A stretch of DNA of 64,000 nucleotides from Paenibacillus sp. PCH8 (GCF_002968835.1 NZ_PKQK01000001.1:62001-126000); one strand, 5' to 3'. Counted from the first letter of the stretch, positions 35,846-45,381 are shown. Notes: a model not told the origin generated them from the sequence alone. A program made the numbers and translations.

Positions 35846-37005
35846 AACGCTTGTTACGGCGATGTTTGCTGGGCCTGTTAAGCCTATCGATGTGCGTGAT
35901 AACGAGTGGGTGCTGGAGTGCCTTTGAGATCCAACAGGTGGACTACGCCAAAGCATTTGGGATTGATTATAAGGACGGCATGTATCATCTGTATGTACAA
36001 ACGCTGGATTTTGCCAGTGTCGCCAAGAGTGAAAGTTCGGCCAAAAGTGCTGATACGCCGCCTGTATGGGTCGGACATGCCGAAGGGAAAACATTGAGCC
36101 TGGCGCTAAACGAACTGTTTCGTACGGCTCAATTACACATGGCCTGGGGGCATGTTACAGCCATCGTTATGGCGGAAGGTGTGCTCACAAGCAAACATAT
36201 CAAAGAAGTATTTGATATGCTGGGACGTTTTCCAGAATCCCGTTATACGACCTGGGTGTATGGAACACGCGAGCCACTGGAGAAAATCCTGAGTGCAACG
36301 TCCATCTATAATATGTCGCCCTTGGACAGCATTCTTCACAATCCGCTCCCCACTTATATGGAAGAATCGTTATACCCGCCCGTGCTCAGCTTCCAGCTCA
36401 TTGCAACGCATAATGATCCGGCTACCACGACGTATCTGCCGAGTATTGCATTGAACAATACCCAATGGGCTAAGAATCAGAAGAAACATGATTTGTTTCT
36501 GGTCGAGGGGGCCTTTTTCGAAAAAACAGGTGTTGCCTTTGAATTCCTGTCACGCAGTCAGCTTCCCGGTTATCACTGGCTAATCAAGGACATGCGGCGG
36601 GCTCCCTTACTTGTACAGAAGGAGGGAACGATCTACGGGGCACTCAGTGTAGGATTGCCAAAGATCAAAATCAAACCTGTCATTCAAGGGGAAGATGTTA
36701 AGTTCAACATTGATGCCAAATACCTAACTGCACTGTACGAATATCTGGTGCCTACCTCTTATAATGAGATGATCCAGATTAGTGAAGTGAAGTTGCGGGA
36801 GCAGATCATGCAGACCTATCGTCATGGCCTTGAGCGTGGTGTAGATATCTATGGCCTTCAGGAGAAGCTGTATCGCAAAAATCCAAAGCTCTGGCGCAAG
36901 TTATCTAACAATGGTACCAAGATGATGCTCAACGAAGACTCCATACAGGATCTAAAAATTCACCTCACCATTCCGTATACAGGGAAATATAAGAGGAAAG
37001 TGTAA
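35842..37005 (+). CDS. Germinant receptor lipoprotein (Ger(x)C family)
   Basis: 387 residues with a basic start, hydrophobic helix and lipobox 'ITSGC' (Cys about 24). It has the Ger(x)C fold with family phrases 'VDYAKAFGIDYKDGMYHLYV' and 'HVTAIVMAEGVL', and a C-terminal domain containing 'ELYRKNPKLW'-like 'EKLYRKNPKLWRKL'. It should sit on the outer face of the spore inner membrane with the A and B subunits and sense germinants. It is intact, unlike the two upstream genes, and its ATG overlaps the true gerAA-type stop. Confidence 0.88.
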   Translation: MKRLLRRCLLGLLSLSMCVITSGCWSAFEIQQVDYAKAFGIDYKDGMYHLYVQTLDFASVAKSESSAKSADTPPVWVGHAEGKTLSLALNELFRTAQLHMAWGHVTAIVMAEGVLTSKHIKEVFDMLGRFPESRYTTWVYGTREPLEKILSATSIYNMSPLDSILHNPLPTYMEESLYPPVLSFQLIATHNDPATTTYLPSIALNNTQWAKNQKKHDLFLVEGAFFEKTGVAFEFLSRSQLPGYHWLIKDMRRAPLLVQKEGTIYGALSVGLPKIKIKPVIQGEDVKFNIDAKYLTALYEYLVPTSYNEMIQISEVKLREQIMQTYRHGLERGVDIYGLQEKLYRKNPKLWRKLSNNGTKMMLNEDSIQDLKIHLTIPYTGKYKRKV

Positions 37006-37015
37006 CAAGAACGCG

Positions 37016-37052
37016 AAACACCCCTGCCCGTATGTAACGACGGATAAGGGTG
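37016..37052 (+). terminator. Probable terminator of the germinant receptor operon
   Basis: AACACCC (about 37017-37023) pairs with GGGTGTT (about 37046-37052), with inner CCGT/ACGG pairs. The following bases are only partly T-rich, so efficiency is uncertain. Confidence 0.45.
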
Positions 37053-37139
37053 TTTGTGTAGATGGATGTAGTTCGTTTGTAGTTCAGGTCATGCAGGTCT
37101 GTGACTGCGAAATTTCCATTCCATAAGCCAGCCTGCTTC

Positions 37140-37715
37140 CTAATCCTCACTATCGAGAGATGAGTAGATGACGTGACCTTCGTCGTTCAATCCTTTTATG
37201 TCCCATATCATCTCGTGAATCGGCTGCTGGATTACCGCATACCACAACCTGCCGTTGGATTGATCGGAAGATGATTCCACGATTTCCGCTTCCAACCGTG
37301 AAGATGCCAGATTTGGTTCGTAGCGAATGTGCACCTGGGTAATGTCAGCATCGTGGAGATACCCATATATAATATAGATCATTTTGCCTTTAGACTCCTC
37401 GTATCCTGATATATGAGAAGAAAGCGGCTCGGCCGGATTATCCTGCAGACCACCGCCTATTCTGGCCAGTTCGGAGAACCACATCTTTTGCTGGATCAAA
37501 GCAGGAGTCAGGTTATTCGTAGTGAGATCTTGATATAAAACCAATTGTGTTCGCGTTTCAATAGTTGTAACTAGCTTCACCTGTTCTGGGGGAATACCTT
37601 CTTCGCTTAAGATTGTGTCGATGTCCTGCGGACCACAAGAGCGTATCAAAAACAGAGCGACCAATACAAAGAACAACACGTACGCTACCCGTTTACGGTT
37701 GCTTGTCTTGGGCAT
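37140..37715 (-). CDS. Membrane-anchored or secreted protein, unknown
   Basis: 191 residues with a basic start and one N-terminal membrane helix ('VAYVLFFVLVALFLIRSCG'), then an extracellular part of mixed structure. The Cys right after the helix does not fit a good lipobox. No family was recognised. The opposite strand is empty here and the codon pattern is normal for the core, so the gene is probably real. Followed by no obvious terminator. Confidence 0.65.
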   Translation of the reverse strand: MPKTSNRKRVAYVLFFVLVALFLIRSCGPQDIDTILSEEGIPPEQVKLVTTIETRTQLVLYQDLTTNNLTPALIQQKMWFSELARIGGGLQDNPAEPLSSHISGYEESKGKMIYIIYGYLHDADITQVHIRYEPNLASSRLEAEIVESSSDQSNGRLWYAVIQQPIHEMIWDIKGLNDEGHVIYSSLDSED

Positions 37716-37776
37716 AGATTAACCTCTCCTTAAAATTGAATCTCTATAAACAATTAATTATCGTAGAAATGGTATA

Positions 37777-37968
37777 TCAGATAACGCTGCTCCGAAGTAA
37801 TCTACCAGCATCCATGCAACGATCCATAGCAATGGCAAATGCGATCAACGGCCAGATCAGTAATGTCAGACCATATATTAAGGTGAAAATCATGATATAC
37901 AAAAAACTTCTTTCTTTACTTCTTGTTATATCTTTGCTTAACAATCGAACTCTCTCCCATGCGTTCAT
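37777..37968 (-). CDS. Small membrane protein, unknown
   Basis: 63 residues: a basic, polar start ('MNAWERVRLLSKDITRSKER'), then two short hydrophobic stretches ('SFLYIMIFTLIYGLTLLIW'). The charge layout is that of a real inner-membrane protein. No clear ribosome site precedes the ATG, since the upstream region is the terminator of the next gene. A plus-strand ORF covers the same bases but is less protein-like. Confidence 0.4.
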   Translation of the reverse strand: MNAWERVRLLSKDITRSKERSFLYIMIFTLIYGLTLLIWPLIAFAIAMDRCMDAGRLLRSSVI

Positions 37969-37976
37969 TTTATTTT

Positions 37977-37996
37977 AAAAAAACGGCCAACGGCCG
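37977..37996 (-). terminator. Terminator of the 38.0-38.4 kb membrane protein gene
   Basis: Minus-strand stem CGGCC-gtt-GGCCG followed by seven T, directly after the stop at 38015. Confidence 0.75.
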
Positions 37997-38014
37997 CTTA
38001 CTCTCAACTGACTT

Positions 38015-38377
38015 TCACTTCTTATAATAATGCATTACCCGTAACCGAGTAGTCAGGATTAAGGTCTGAGGAATGAGCACAAAAACAATATACATAAGTA
38101 CAATTAACCATAGATGTGCGGCAAAATTCTCCGCACCAAACGATGGTTTCGGACGCTCAATCCAATACCACCAACACGGGATGGCAATAAACCATGTCAA
38201 TCCTGTCGAAACGAACATGTCTTTTACATCGCTCCACAGAAAGCAGAACAGCGCGACGAACAAAATAGGACCTATCCAAGAATCCAATATCGGTCCCCAG
38301 CTCTTGAAGACAAAGATAATGGCAGGATACAAAAGATTGATGGTCCAGCGCCATATGTTATTAGTATAAAGATTCAT
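38015..38377 (-). CDS. Small polytopic membrane protein, unknown
   Basis: 120 residues with about four hydrophobic helices rich in Trp ('SWIGPILFVALFCFLW', 'LTWFIAIPCWWYW', 'HLWLIVLMYIVFVLIPQTLI') and a basic C-terminus (RLRVMHYYKK). The hydrophobic pattern and the strong terminator support a real gene. No family was recognised. Confidence 0.6.
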   Translation of the reverse strand: MNLYTNNIWRWTINLLYPAIIFVFKSWGPILDSWIGPILFVALFCFLWSDVKDMFVSTGLTWFIAIPCWWYWIERPKPSFGAENFAAHLWLIVLMYIVFVLIPQTLILTTRLRVMHYYKK

Positions 38378-38567
38378 TATTTTTCACCTCGCTACGTACC
38401 GTTGCAATTTCACGTGAAAATACAGGCTACAAAAATTTGCGAAGATATGTACTCTCGATTTTAAAAGGTTATTCAATTACATACTGGGAATGAAATGAAA
38501 AGAAGAAGCATGATTTTGGATATTATTGCTCATACTACCTTCAGGAAATTATCGAAGGAGTGACAGC

Positions 38568-39104
38568 ATGAGGTTAAAAAGTATCATCGCCGTTGGAGCC
38601 GTGTTAACCTGCTCATCTCTGTTATGGGGCTGTGGCAATGGCACTGCGAATAATGCTTCCCAGCAACAGAATGACACCGTTCGATCGGAGAGTTGGAGCG
38701 ATCCCAAACGACTGGAAGCTTCCCATCTGGAGGCGCTTGAACGTATGGAGAAAGACCATATTCACCGAATGGTCTCGCTTAGTGCAAGTACAGATGGAGA
38801 CAAAGTGATGACCACACTTGAACGGTCGAGCCAAAAGTTGGAGGAAATGCGACCGCTCGCCGAAATGCTCCAACATGAAGGACATCCGGCATTATTACAG
38901 CGAATTCAGGACATGTCCGGCGATATCCAAGGTTCCAAATCCGTCATTGCTGAGATGAAAAATGTGCCTCAGGACGGTAAAATTAAGATCCAGTCTGAGA
39001 ATTCCGATTCCTTGCATCACATCAGCAGTTTCCGCGATTACCACCAGTATATCCAGGGACAAGTGCAATCTTTAGACGGTAAATCTACACAAATGTCCCA
39101 CTAA
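38568..39104 (+). CDS. Lipoprotein, helical, unknown
   Basis: 178 residues from ATG 38568, which has AAGGAG 6 bases upstream; an earlier in-frame ATG lacks a site. Signal peptide and lipobox 'LLWGC' (Cys about 22), then an Asn/Gln-rich spacer and a long helical, possibly coiled-coil part with regular Leu/Met ('DKVMTTLERSSQKLEEMRPL'). Likely anchored on the outer face of the membrane. A terminator follows. Confidence 0.7.
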   Translation: MRLKSIIAVGAVLTCSSLLWGCGNGTANNASQQQNDTVRSESWSDPKRLEASHLEALERMEKDHIHRMVSLSASTDGDKVMTTLERSSQKLEEMRPLAEMLQHEGHPALLQRIQDMSGDIQGSKSVIAEMKNVPQDGKIKIQSENSDSLHHISSFRDYHQYIQGQVQSLDGKSTQMSH

Positions 39105-39120
39105 CCCTAAAGATAGCTCA

Positions 39121-39176
39121 GAGAATCGTTACAGTCGGAATACGATAATCCGATGGTTAACGGTTCTTTTTTATTA
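39121..39176 (+). terminator. Terminator of the lipoprotein gene
   Basis: AGAATCGTTA...TCGGA pairs with TCCGA...TTAACGGTTCT with a few mismatches, followed by TTTTTTATT. Confidence 0.7.
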
Positions 39177-39206
39177 ACTTCATATTGTTATCCCTCTACT
39201 ACAGCT

Positions 39207-39488
39207 TCATTCCACCCACAACGATACCCAGATGAACATGCTAAACAACAAGACTGGCGCAAGTGCTCCTGTGGCTAGTATGATCCAAAGTGTCGCGGGC
39301 TTGATCTTTTGGCAGTATGCATCGACCTTGCGCATCCGATCTTTACGCCACTTGGCAAACCTAAGCCGTCTGATCATTTGATTCAGAACTATTTGCCGCT
39401 GCTCGCCCTCTTCGAATTCATCGATCGCACGCCGCAACTCCTCGTATAATTGAGCCTCTTCCTGACCAGCTAATTTAGGTGTAATCAT
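39207..39488 (-). CDS. Small single-helix membrane protein, unknown
   Basis: 93 residues. A long charged, probably coiled helix (about 1-60: 'GQEEAQLYEELRRAIDEFEE') leads to one C-terminal membrane helix ('ATLWIILATGALAPVLLFSM'), so it is tail-anchored with its bulk in the cytoplasm. GGAGGAAGG lies before the ATG. Similar small proteins occur widely in Paenibacillus-like genomes, without known role. Confidence 0.6.
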   Translation of the reverse strand: MITPKLAGQEEAQLYEELRRAIDEFEEGEQRQIVLNQMIRRLRFAKWRKDRMRKVDAYCQKIKPATLWIILATGALAPVLLFSMFIWVSLWVE

Positions 39489-39659
39489 CTGATCCTTCCT
39501 CCCATGAGAACATTATTGAGATACAGCCTCTCACTTATTTGAACCATCATCAATACGCCTGTATTCTAGTCACTACCAACCTAACTAAACCACTACTTAA
39601 ATAACACATTACAGGCCTTCAAAGTTTGAAGTTTTTTAAAAAAATGAACAACCCAAAAA

Positions 39660-39676
39660 CCCGGACATGGCCCGGG
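39660..39676 (-). terminator. Terminator of galK
   Basis: Minus-strand stem CCCGGG/CCGGG followed by TTTTTGGG, about 50 bases after the galK stop. Confidence 0.65.
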
Positions 39677-39727
39677 CTTGATTGGATCATTCTTATAACG
39701 ATTTATCTGAGTACTGTTTAGCCAGCA

Positions 39728-41017
39728 TTAGGCAATTAATGCATTCAGGCATACCGCACCCTGTGCACGCACATTAACAACAATAATAGGCGTATCCAGC
39801 ATGTCATGCATCCAGGACATATACTCTTCTACTTTTTCATTCGGAAGAATCGTCAGGATAACCCCTGCGAATCCGCCACCATGAATACGACAAGCGCCAT
39901 CACCCAGGTTTTGCAGATAATTCTCCGTCACAGCCAGCGCAATGCCAATCTCTTGTTCCTTCACAGCACCACTCTGATATACATTTTGCAGCCACTTCCA
40001 TGACGAGTTACCAGACGCTGTAATCAGTTTCAGGAAATCAGCAAAACGTCCATCCCGCAACGCCTGAACTTGTCCATCGACACGATTGTTTTCTTCTAGG
40101 AAATGAAGCGCACGCAGCACAGCACGATCCCCAGCAGCTTCACGAACCTTCTTGAGATTGGCATAGATTGCGTCTGCTGTAATTTCCCGAACATACTCAC
40201 TGCCCAGCGCCTGAGCAACCGCTCTCATCTCATATGGCACAGCAGCATAATCTTCCGTCAGATCAGCGTGGTTGCCACCTGTATTCACAATGACCAATGA
40301 GTAGCCGTTTTGTTGGAAATCCCACTGAACAGGCTCAATAACCGGCTGTGCTGGATTTTCAAAATCAATAGCAATGAGTCCGCCGTACGCACAAGCCATC
40401 TGATCCAGCAGACCCGAAGGTTTGTTCCAATAGTGATTCTCCGCATACTGACCGATTTTAGCCAAAGTGACAACATCCAGTGTACCGTCATTATAGAAAT
40501 GATTCAAAATCGTACAGATCAGCATTTCGAAAGACGCCGATGAACTCAGGCCTGATGCCGAGAACACGTTACTGGAGATGTACGCTTGGAAGCCACCAAC
40601 CTGGTGTCCAAATTCTCCGAACCCCGCAGCCATACCACGAATTAATGCTGTTGTGCCATCGTCTTCCGCATTTGGCGTGAGGTCCGTGAGATCGATTACA
40701 TATTTCTTATCGTAGCCTTCCGAATAAAAAGTAATAACCGATTCTGCCGTTGGCGCAGCCACCGCAAGTGTATCTAGCGTAATGCTGCCCGCCAGCACTT
40801 TACCATGGTTATGATCCGTGTGATTGCCGCCAATCTCACTGCGTCCTGACGCGCTGAACAACTTGCTTCCTTCTTGTACGCCAAAGTACTCTTCGAACGT
40901 TGCGTTCAGCTTCGTGTAACGTGCAGTCTGTTCCTGTACTTGTGATTGTCCATACATTTGGGCAAGCAGCGCTTGGCCCTCCGTGGATTGGATCAGATTC
41001 AATGGTTGTGTCGTCAT
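39728..41017 (-). CDS. galK: Galactokinase
   Basis: 429 residues of the GHMP kinase family with all three motifs: 'ASGRSEIGGNHTDHNHG' (sugar binding), 'SASGLSSSASFE' (ATP loop) and 'CRIHGGGFAGVILT'. It converts galactose and ATP to galactose-1-phosphate in the Leloir pathway. galE and galT are absent from the window, so the gene stands alone here. AGGAGG lies 7 bases before the ATG. It is slightly longer than Bacillus GalK, with an N-terminal helical extension before the sugar motif. Confidence 0.93.
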   Translation of the reverse strand: MTTQPLNLIQSTEGQALLAQMYGQSQVQEQTARYTKLNATFEEYFGVQEGSKLFSASGRSEIGGNHTDHNHGKVLAGSITLDTLAVAAPTAESVITFYSEGYDKKYVIDLTDLTPNAEDDGTTALIRGMAAGFGEFGHQVGGFQAYISSNVFSASGLSSSASFEMLICTILNHFYNDGTLDVVTLAKIGQYAENHYWNKPSGLLDQMACAYGGLIAIDFENPAQPVIEPVQWDFQQNGYSLVIVNTGGNHADLTEDYAAVPYEMRAVAQALGSEYVREITADAIYANLKKVREAAGDRAVLRALHFLEENNRVDGQVQALRDGRFADFLKLITASGNSSWKWLQNVYQSGAVKEQEIGIALAVTENYLQNLGDGACRIHGGGFAGVILTILPNEKVEEYMSWMHDMLDTPIIVVNVRAQGAVCLNALIA

Positions 41018-41189
41018 TAATAATCCTCCTATGGATATGCAGCTTTTATTTTCGACTGTTGGTTAACATGGTTGTCGCATCTGTTTCATGCCTTATTCCT
41101 CTCCCATTATCTCAGCTTCGTAGCGGAAAAGGTAGGGTAGAATTGAAAGTTTGTAAGCGTTTTGTGAAGATTTTTTGACGGAGGGAACG

Positions 41190-41300
41190 ATGAAGATTAA
41201 ATCGAACTATCCCAAGCTATTCGGTGCATCTTCGCTTACTTTCTTGGATGATGGACTTACACTGAATCATTCAGAGCAACCGCGTAACCCCCACGCTTGA
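41190..41300 (+). CDS. 36-residue ORF divergent from galK
   Basis: Starts at ATG 41190 with a well-placed GGAGGG, and ends in TGA. Sequence 'MKIKSNYPKLFGASSLTFL' then a polar tail. It may be the surviving 5' end of a truncated divergent regulator gene (galactose genes often have one here) or a leader peptide for the next gene, 60 bases on. Evidence is limited to the ribosome site and composition. Confidence 0.3.
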   Translation: MKIKSNYPKLFGASSLTFLDDGLTLNHSEQPRNPHA

Positions 41301-41359
41301 CTGTTACGTTAGGTCATACTTGATAATGATCTCAAGCGAATAAGAAGGAGAGATTAAGG

Positions 41360-42286
41360 ATGAAGCTTACCGTGTTGCGCTCAGATCAAATCTATGAAGA
41401 GATCATCCAGGCTGCACCCGATGAGAAAGTGGAGTTATACCGCGAGCTTATGATGAGTCCATTCATGAATAAATGGAACATTCAACAGATCCCGTTTCGA
41501 TCTCAAGAGCCTCACGGCTTCGATGTGATCATGATGAATAACTTTATGAATATCGCTCCCGCAGATATCACACCTGAGATTAACCAATCGTTAGCAGCGA
41601 TCTCGTCTGAAGCATTTTGGCAACAGTGTCATGAAGCCGTTCGTACGAGTCTATCTACCTTTACAGATCACGGGATTGAGCTGTTAGTCTCTGAATATCT
41701 ATATACCATTTTATTAGGCGACAAGAATAGCACTTCACTCACGATGAACGAAGGTATTAGCGGAGATGGTGGAATCCCCGGTTATATTATTGCGAACCTG
41801 ATCCCTAATACGTATACTCTACCTCGTATGCAATCCGTGTTAGCCCATGAATGCAATCATAACGTGAGATATCAATATATCCAGTGGAATCCACAGATTA
41901 CGCTTGGCGAGATGGTTGTTAGTGAGGGGTTGGCCGAGAGCTTTGCGACATCCCTCTATGGAGAAGAACTGCTAGGTCCCTGGGTAGCCAAAACGGATAT
42001 GGAGATATTGAATAAAGTAATCAAACCGAAGATGAAAGACCAGTTACATGTCACCGGTTTTGACCAGATTAATCCGTATCTATACGGCGATGAACTTGCC
42101 ACACTGCAAGATTTCACTCCCGTAGGTATGCCCTATGCGGCTGGCTATGCCTGCGGTTATCACTTAATCCAATATTATCTGAACAAAACAGGTACACCGA
42201 TTACCCAAGCAACCATCACTCCGGCAAGTGTTATCCTTGCTAAAACAAAGGACTTTTGGAATGAAAACACCCTATTTCACCGTTAA
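41360..42286 (+). CDS. DUF2268-type putative zinc protease
   Basis: 308 residues. The metal motif 'VLAHECNHNVRYQ' (H163-E164...H167) and a following Glu in 'VVSEGLAESFATSLYGEE' (E189) fit a gluzincin-type protease as in DUF2268 proteins. No signal peptide, so cytoplasmic. AAGGAG lies 9 bases before the ATG. Its 3' end overlaps the MerR-type regulator start by 26 bases, so they form one operon. A DUF2268 protein next to a MerR-TipAS regulator is a pairing I recall from other Bacilli. Confidence 0.7.
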   Translation: MKLTVLRSDQIYEEIIQAAPDEKVELYRELMMSPFMNKWNIQQIPFRSQEPHGFDVIMMNNFMNIAPADITPEINQSLAAISSEAFWQQCHEAVRTSLSTFTDHGIELLVSEYLYTILLGDKNSTSLTMNEGISGDGGIPGYIIANLIPNTYTLPRMQSVLAHECNHNVRYQYIQWNPQITLGEMVVSEGLAESFATSLYGEELLGPWVAKTDMEILNKVIKPKMKDQLHVTGFDQINPYLYGDELATLQDFTPVGMPYAAGYACGYHLIQYYLNKTGTPITQATITPASVILAKTKDFWNENTLFHR

Positions 42287-43028
42287 AAATATCATTCAGA
42301 TTACCGGCATCACCAAACGCGCATTACATTATTATGATAAAACGGATCTCTTAAAACCGAGCAAAGTCGAGGACAATGGCTATCGGTATTACGATCAAGA
42401 GGCACTGGGGAATCTGCAAATGATTCTCTTGTTCAAAGAAATGAATTTCCCATTGAAAGACATTGCAGCCATGATGCAACTTTCCAAAGAAGAACAAAAA
42501 GATATCCTAAGAGAGCATCGCAGTACACTCGTTCAACGAAAACAAAAGCTCGAAACCATCATCGACCAGTTGGACGAGTATGTGGATGGGACGGATCTCT
42601 CTCATCTTCATCTGTTTGACGGCTCTTCCATTCTGTCCATTCAAGACTAATATGAATCTGAGGCGAAGTTTGTCTACGGAGATACCAAGAAATATCAGGA
42701 ATTTGAAGCTAATGTGAGCCAGCTGTCTGCGGAAGAGCAAGAAAAAGCATACCAGCTTTTTTCGGTCAACATGGAGCAGGTATTTCATGCGTTGGCGAAA
42801 CATCAGGATCTGTCCCCTGCTTCTGGTGAGGTGCAATCGTTAGTGCGTGGATGGAAGAGTTGTCTGGAACAGTTCATGGTCTTTGATGCTGAGATTCTGA
42901 GATGTATCGCGGAGACGTATACGATGGATCGCCGTTATGCGGGTTATTTCAATCAGTTTGGCGATGAGGATTTTTTGAGGTTTTTGTATCAAGCGATTAT
43001 GGTTTTTGTGGAGGGTGGGGAAAAATAG
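42261..43028 (+). pseudogene. MerR family regulator with TipAS ligand domain, in-frame stop
   Basis: 255 codons if the TAA at 42648-42650 is read through. The N-terminal MerR winged helix ('QITGITKRALHYYDKTDLLK', 'DNGYRYYDQEALGNLQMIL') and the dimer coiled coil are followed by the stop, and the same frame continues into a TipAS domain ('YESEAKFVYGDTKKYQEFE' to 'FGDEDFLRFLYQAI'). The start at 42261 has AAAGGA 8 bases upstream. The stop may be a CAA to TAA change. As it stands, only the DNA-binding part is made, which could be a constitutive or non-responsive regulator. Confidence 0.8.
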
Positions 43029-43400
43029 TCTCTCCTGAGGTTTTTCAGATGTGGAGAAACTCAACTTTTAGGCTAACTTGCATAGTAGTATGAGTCAACT
43101 TATAAACCCCGGACGCACATGCATCCGGGTGTCTAATTTAAAAATTAAAATATTTTGGGAACCCACATATTTGTTCATTATGGCTATCCTTATCTTTAAA
43201 TAGTATTATATATGTTGTTTCCAACAACCCAATAATTGTCCTTATTAGTCCAGCTATATCTGAGTTTTTTCGAAGGTTTTAGCTGAGATAGTTACAGAAA
43301 TAAAAAGATTAAATCCTTGATTGGTGGTTTCAACTCTCCAAGTTCTCAGGGATAAGGCAACCTTGTTGTTTAGTATCCTCACAGCCTAATTCAGATTCTC
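43029..43400. other. Spacer with a plus-strand terminator
   Basis: About 370 bases. CCCGGA.GCACATGC.TCCGGG (about 43109-43131) forms a hairpin, a probable terminator of the DUF2268/MerR operon, although the T-run is weak. The remaining 250 bases are AT-rich, with no ORF or repeat recognised. Base composition drops here, at the edge of the accessory region. Confidence 0.5.
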
Positions 43401-44012
43401 TCATTCATTCCTTTTATAAATTTCTTTTCGATCTGAATCTAACCCGATCACTTGTTCCAAACCAACCTCTTGTTCGCCGTTTTCTACGACTTGAATATCC
43501 AAAAAACTCCTCTTCGTCGAACTAAGCTTAAAAAAAACATTATTCTGATTTACATATGTTACAAGGATCGTATCAATTTTTTGATCATTCACGGTTCCTG
43601 CTGTGACAACGTATCGCTTACTTTTGTCATTAAAATCTCCACTTGCCATAAGATTTGTAACACGAGATTCGTTGTCTTTCATCACTTCCTCTGTACGAAG
43701 AATTTCAATCTTTTCCCCAACTTTCTCTACATGTGCAATTCCTTCATAGTAGGCTTCGTTAAATTTATAGATATAATGAATAAAATAATTCTGACTTAAT
43801 TCTTTAATATTTTTTAGGTCAGAAATCATAAATTGACCTAAATTATTCTTATCTAATTTTATAAAAGATTCAAGTTTTTGATGAATGTCCTCCAAAGTAA
43901 CATTTTCAGATTTCACAGGACCTTCTTCTTTAACTTCACTAATAACTGTATTATCGCAGCCCGACAACAATAAAATTAAAGTTAAAAAAAACGTAATAAA
44001 TCTAATAAACAT
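43401..44012 (-). CDS. Lipoprotein, unknown, AT-rich
   Basis: 203 residues with lipobox 'LLSGC' (Cys about 19). The start at 44012 has AAGGAG 10 bases upstream; a TTG three codons earlier is too close to it. The mature part begins with a helical stretch containing 'DKNNLGQFMISDLKNI', echoed by 'NKNNLDQFMKNDLNI' in the immunity-like gene at 48.4 kb, then a beta-rich part. It follows a secreted protein gene on the same strand and may act with it outside the cell. Confidence 0.65.
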   Translation of the reverse strand: MFIRFITFFLTLILLLSGCDNTVISEVKEEGPVKSENVTLEDIHQKLESFIKLDKNNLGQFMISDLKNIKELSQNYFIHYIYKFNEAYYEGIAHVEKVGEKIEILRTEEVMKDNESRVTNLMASGDFNDKSKRYVVTAGTVNDQKIDTILVTYVNQNNVFFKLSSTKRSFLDIQVVENGEQEVGLEQVIGLDSDRKEIYKRNE

Positions 44013-44048
44013 GTTTAACAAACTCCTTAAAATATGGATATATTAAAT

Positions 44049-44083
44049 AGGTAATTATATATAATGTATAATTACCTTTTTTT
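44049..44083. terminator. Hairpin between the secreted protein and lipoprotein genes
   Basis: AGGTAATTATA and TATAATTACCT form a perfect 11-base stem with a 7-base loop, followed by a T-run on the plus strand and AT-rich sequence on the minus. It could end either strand's transcript. Confidence 0.5.
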
Positions 44084-44089
44084 CATTTA

Positions 44090-45247
44090 TTACTTATATT
44101 CTCCTGCATATTTCATTACTTCTGACCAACCATTAACTTCTGTTATAGCATATTGGTGCCACTGTTTCCCTGCATCCACGTCAATACCTAGTACACCCCA
44201 AGTTGCACTAAAGGAACCGGACACTTTGAATATTGCATCTGCGTAGCCTTGTATTCTTCCGTTTGTCCCACTTCCCTTTTTACTACTATTATTCATGTTC
44301 TCAGAGTACACTTGCACTACACCTGCACTCGCTGTACTTCCTGTTTCTCGAACCGGAGCTACACTAAAATTATACTCAGGAGATGTATTTGGATTCTTCA
44401 CGACACCATACCACTGCCACGAAAATAAATCTTGAATTTTAGAGTAACTAGCCGGAGTAGAGAAACTCCACTCAGTTCTACTTGTATTCTGTACAGTCTT
44501 TCCACTTGGCCATAAACCACCATAATCATAATATATTTTGTTAAACTCTCGATCTACACAAGATGTTTTACTCCAAGGTCCCGCAATATTTGGTCCGCCC
44601 GCCCCTGCTAGAGTACAGCCATCAAACGGTGAACTCGCTATATTTATATCTCCATTACCACCTTTGTCATAACCCTTTTCAATTTCTCTTTTGTCTTCAG
44701 GAGAAAAAACGGAAAGCACTTTTTCAGGATCATCTTCTACAGTGTTAGTGAAGAAATTTACTGAACTGCCATCAGGATATTCAACTTTAAATGTTTGTTG
44801 AGGCATCTCCCTACTAGAAGATATATAATTTTCAGATAAATTCTTTAAATCTGTAACACCTTCACTTCTTAGCTTAATATCCGATAATAAAGCTCTCTTA
44901 ACAGCTTCCTCTTCTAAAGAGAGTACTCGCTCCCTAAAACTTTCTGTATTTAACCTTACGTAATCATCACTAATATTGCTAGTGATTTGTTCACTTTCGC
45001 CTAACTTAAATTCAATATTTTGTTTTTCCATCTCTTTTACTAATTTGTCTAATTTAGCATAGTAAATAGCATCATCATAACTCAAAGACGGGTCCTCAAG
45101 TAGTTTATTTAGAAGAGATTCATCATAAGTATCTAAATTGATATTTAGCGAGCCTACTCTCACCATGTTGCTATTATCACCGTAAACGGAAGTAGACAAC
45201 CCAAATACTAACAAAAACGATGTTAATACAGATAATAACTTTTTCAT
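44090..45247 (-). CDS. Secreted protein, unknown
   Basis: 385 residues with a classical signal peptide ('MKKLLSVLTSFLLVFGLST', cleavage near SVYG-DN). The N-terminal half is helical and charged; the C-terminal half (about 200-385) is Gly/Ser/Trp/aromatic-rich with 'FDGCTLAGAGGPNIAGPW' and 'KTSCVDREFNKIYYDYGG', whose two Cys may form a disulfide, suggesting an extracellular beta domain. No catalytic motif was recognised. AAGGAG precedes the ATG. The gene is AT-rich and lies in the accessory region; a toxin, adhesin or antigen-like role is possible but not shown. Confidence 0.65.
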   Translation of the reverse strand: MKKLLSVLTSFLLVFGLSTSVYGDNSNMVRVGSLNINLDTYDESLLNKLLEDPSLSYDDAIYYAKLDKLVKEMEKQNIEFKLGESEQITSNISDDYVRLNTESFRERVLSLEEEAVKRALLSDIKLRSEGVTDLKNLSENYISSSREMPQQTFKVEYPDGSSVNFFTNTVEDDPEKVLSVFSPEDKREIEKGYDKGGNGDINIASSPFDGCTLAGAGGPNIAGPWSKTSCVDREFNKIYYDYGGLWPSGKTVQNTSRTEWSFSTPASYSKIQDLFSWQWYGVVKNPNTSPEYNFSVAPVRETGSTASAGVVQVYSENMNNSSKKGSGTNGRIQGYADAIFKVSGSFSATWGVLGIDVDAGKQWHQYAITEVNGWSEVMKYAGEYK

Positions 45248-45381
45248 ACATAAAAACTCCTTTTTATTGTTTTTTTATGCCCCCTATCCTCCTTATATAT
45301 AAATCATTCATAATATACCAAATAGGTTGCCACGAATTCAGATACTCTCTGATTTCGAAGCAACCATCTTTTCACTCTATT

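Noticed and set aside
33233..43028. Reassignment of TAA as a sense codon
   Set aside because: Two genes read through TAA, but many intact genes here end properly at TAA (for example 6962, 34372 and 37005), so recoding is not supported.
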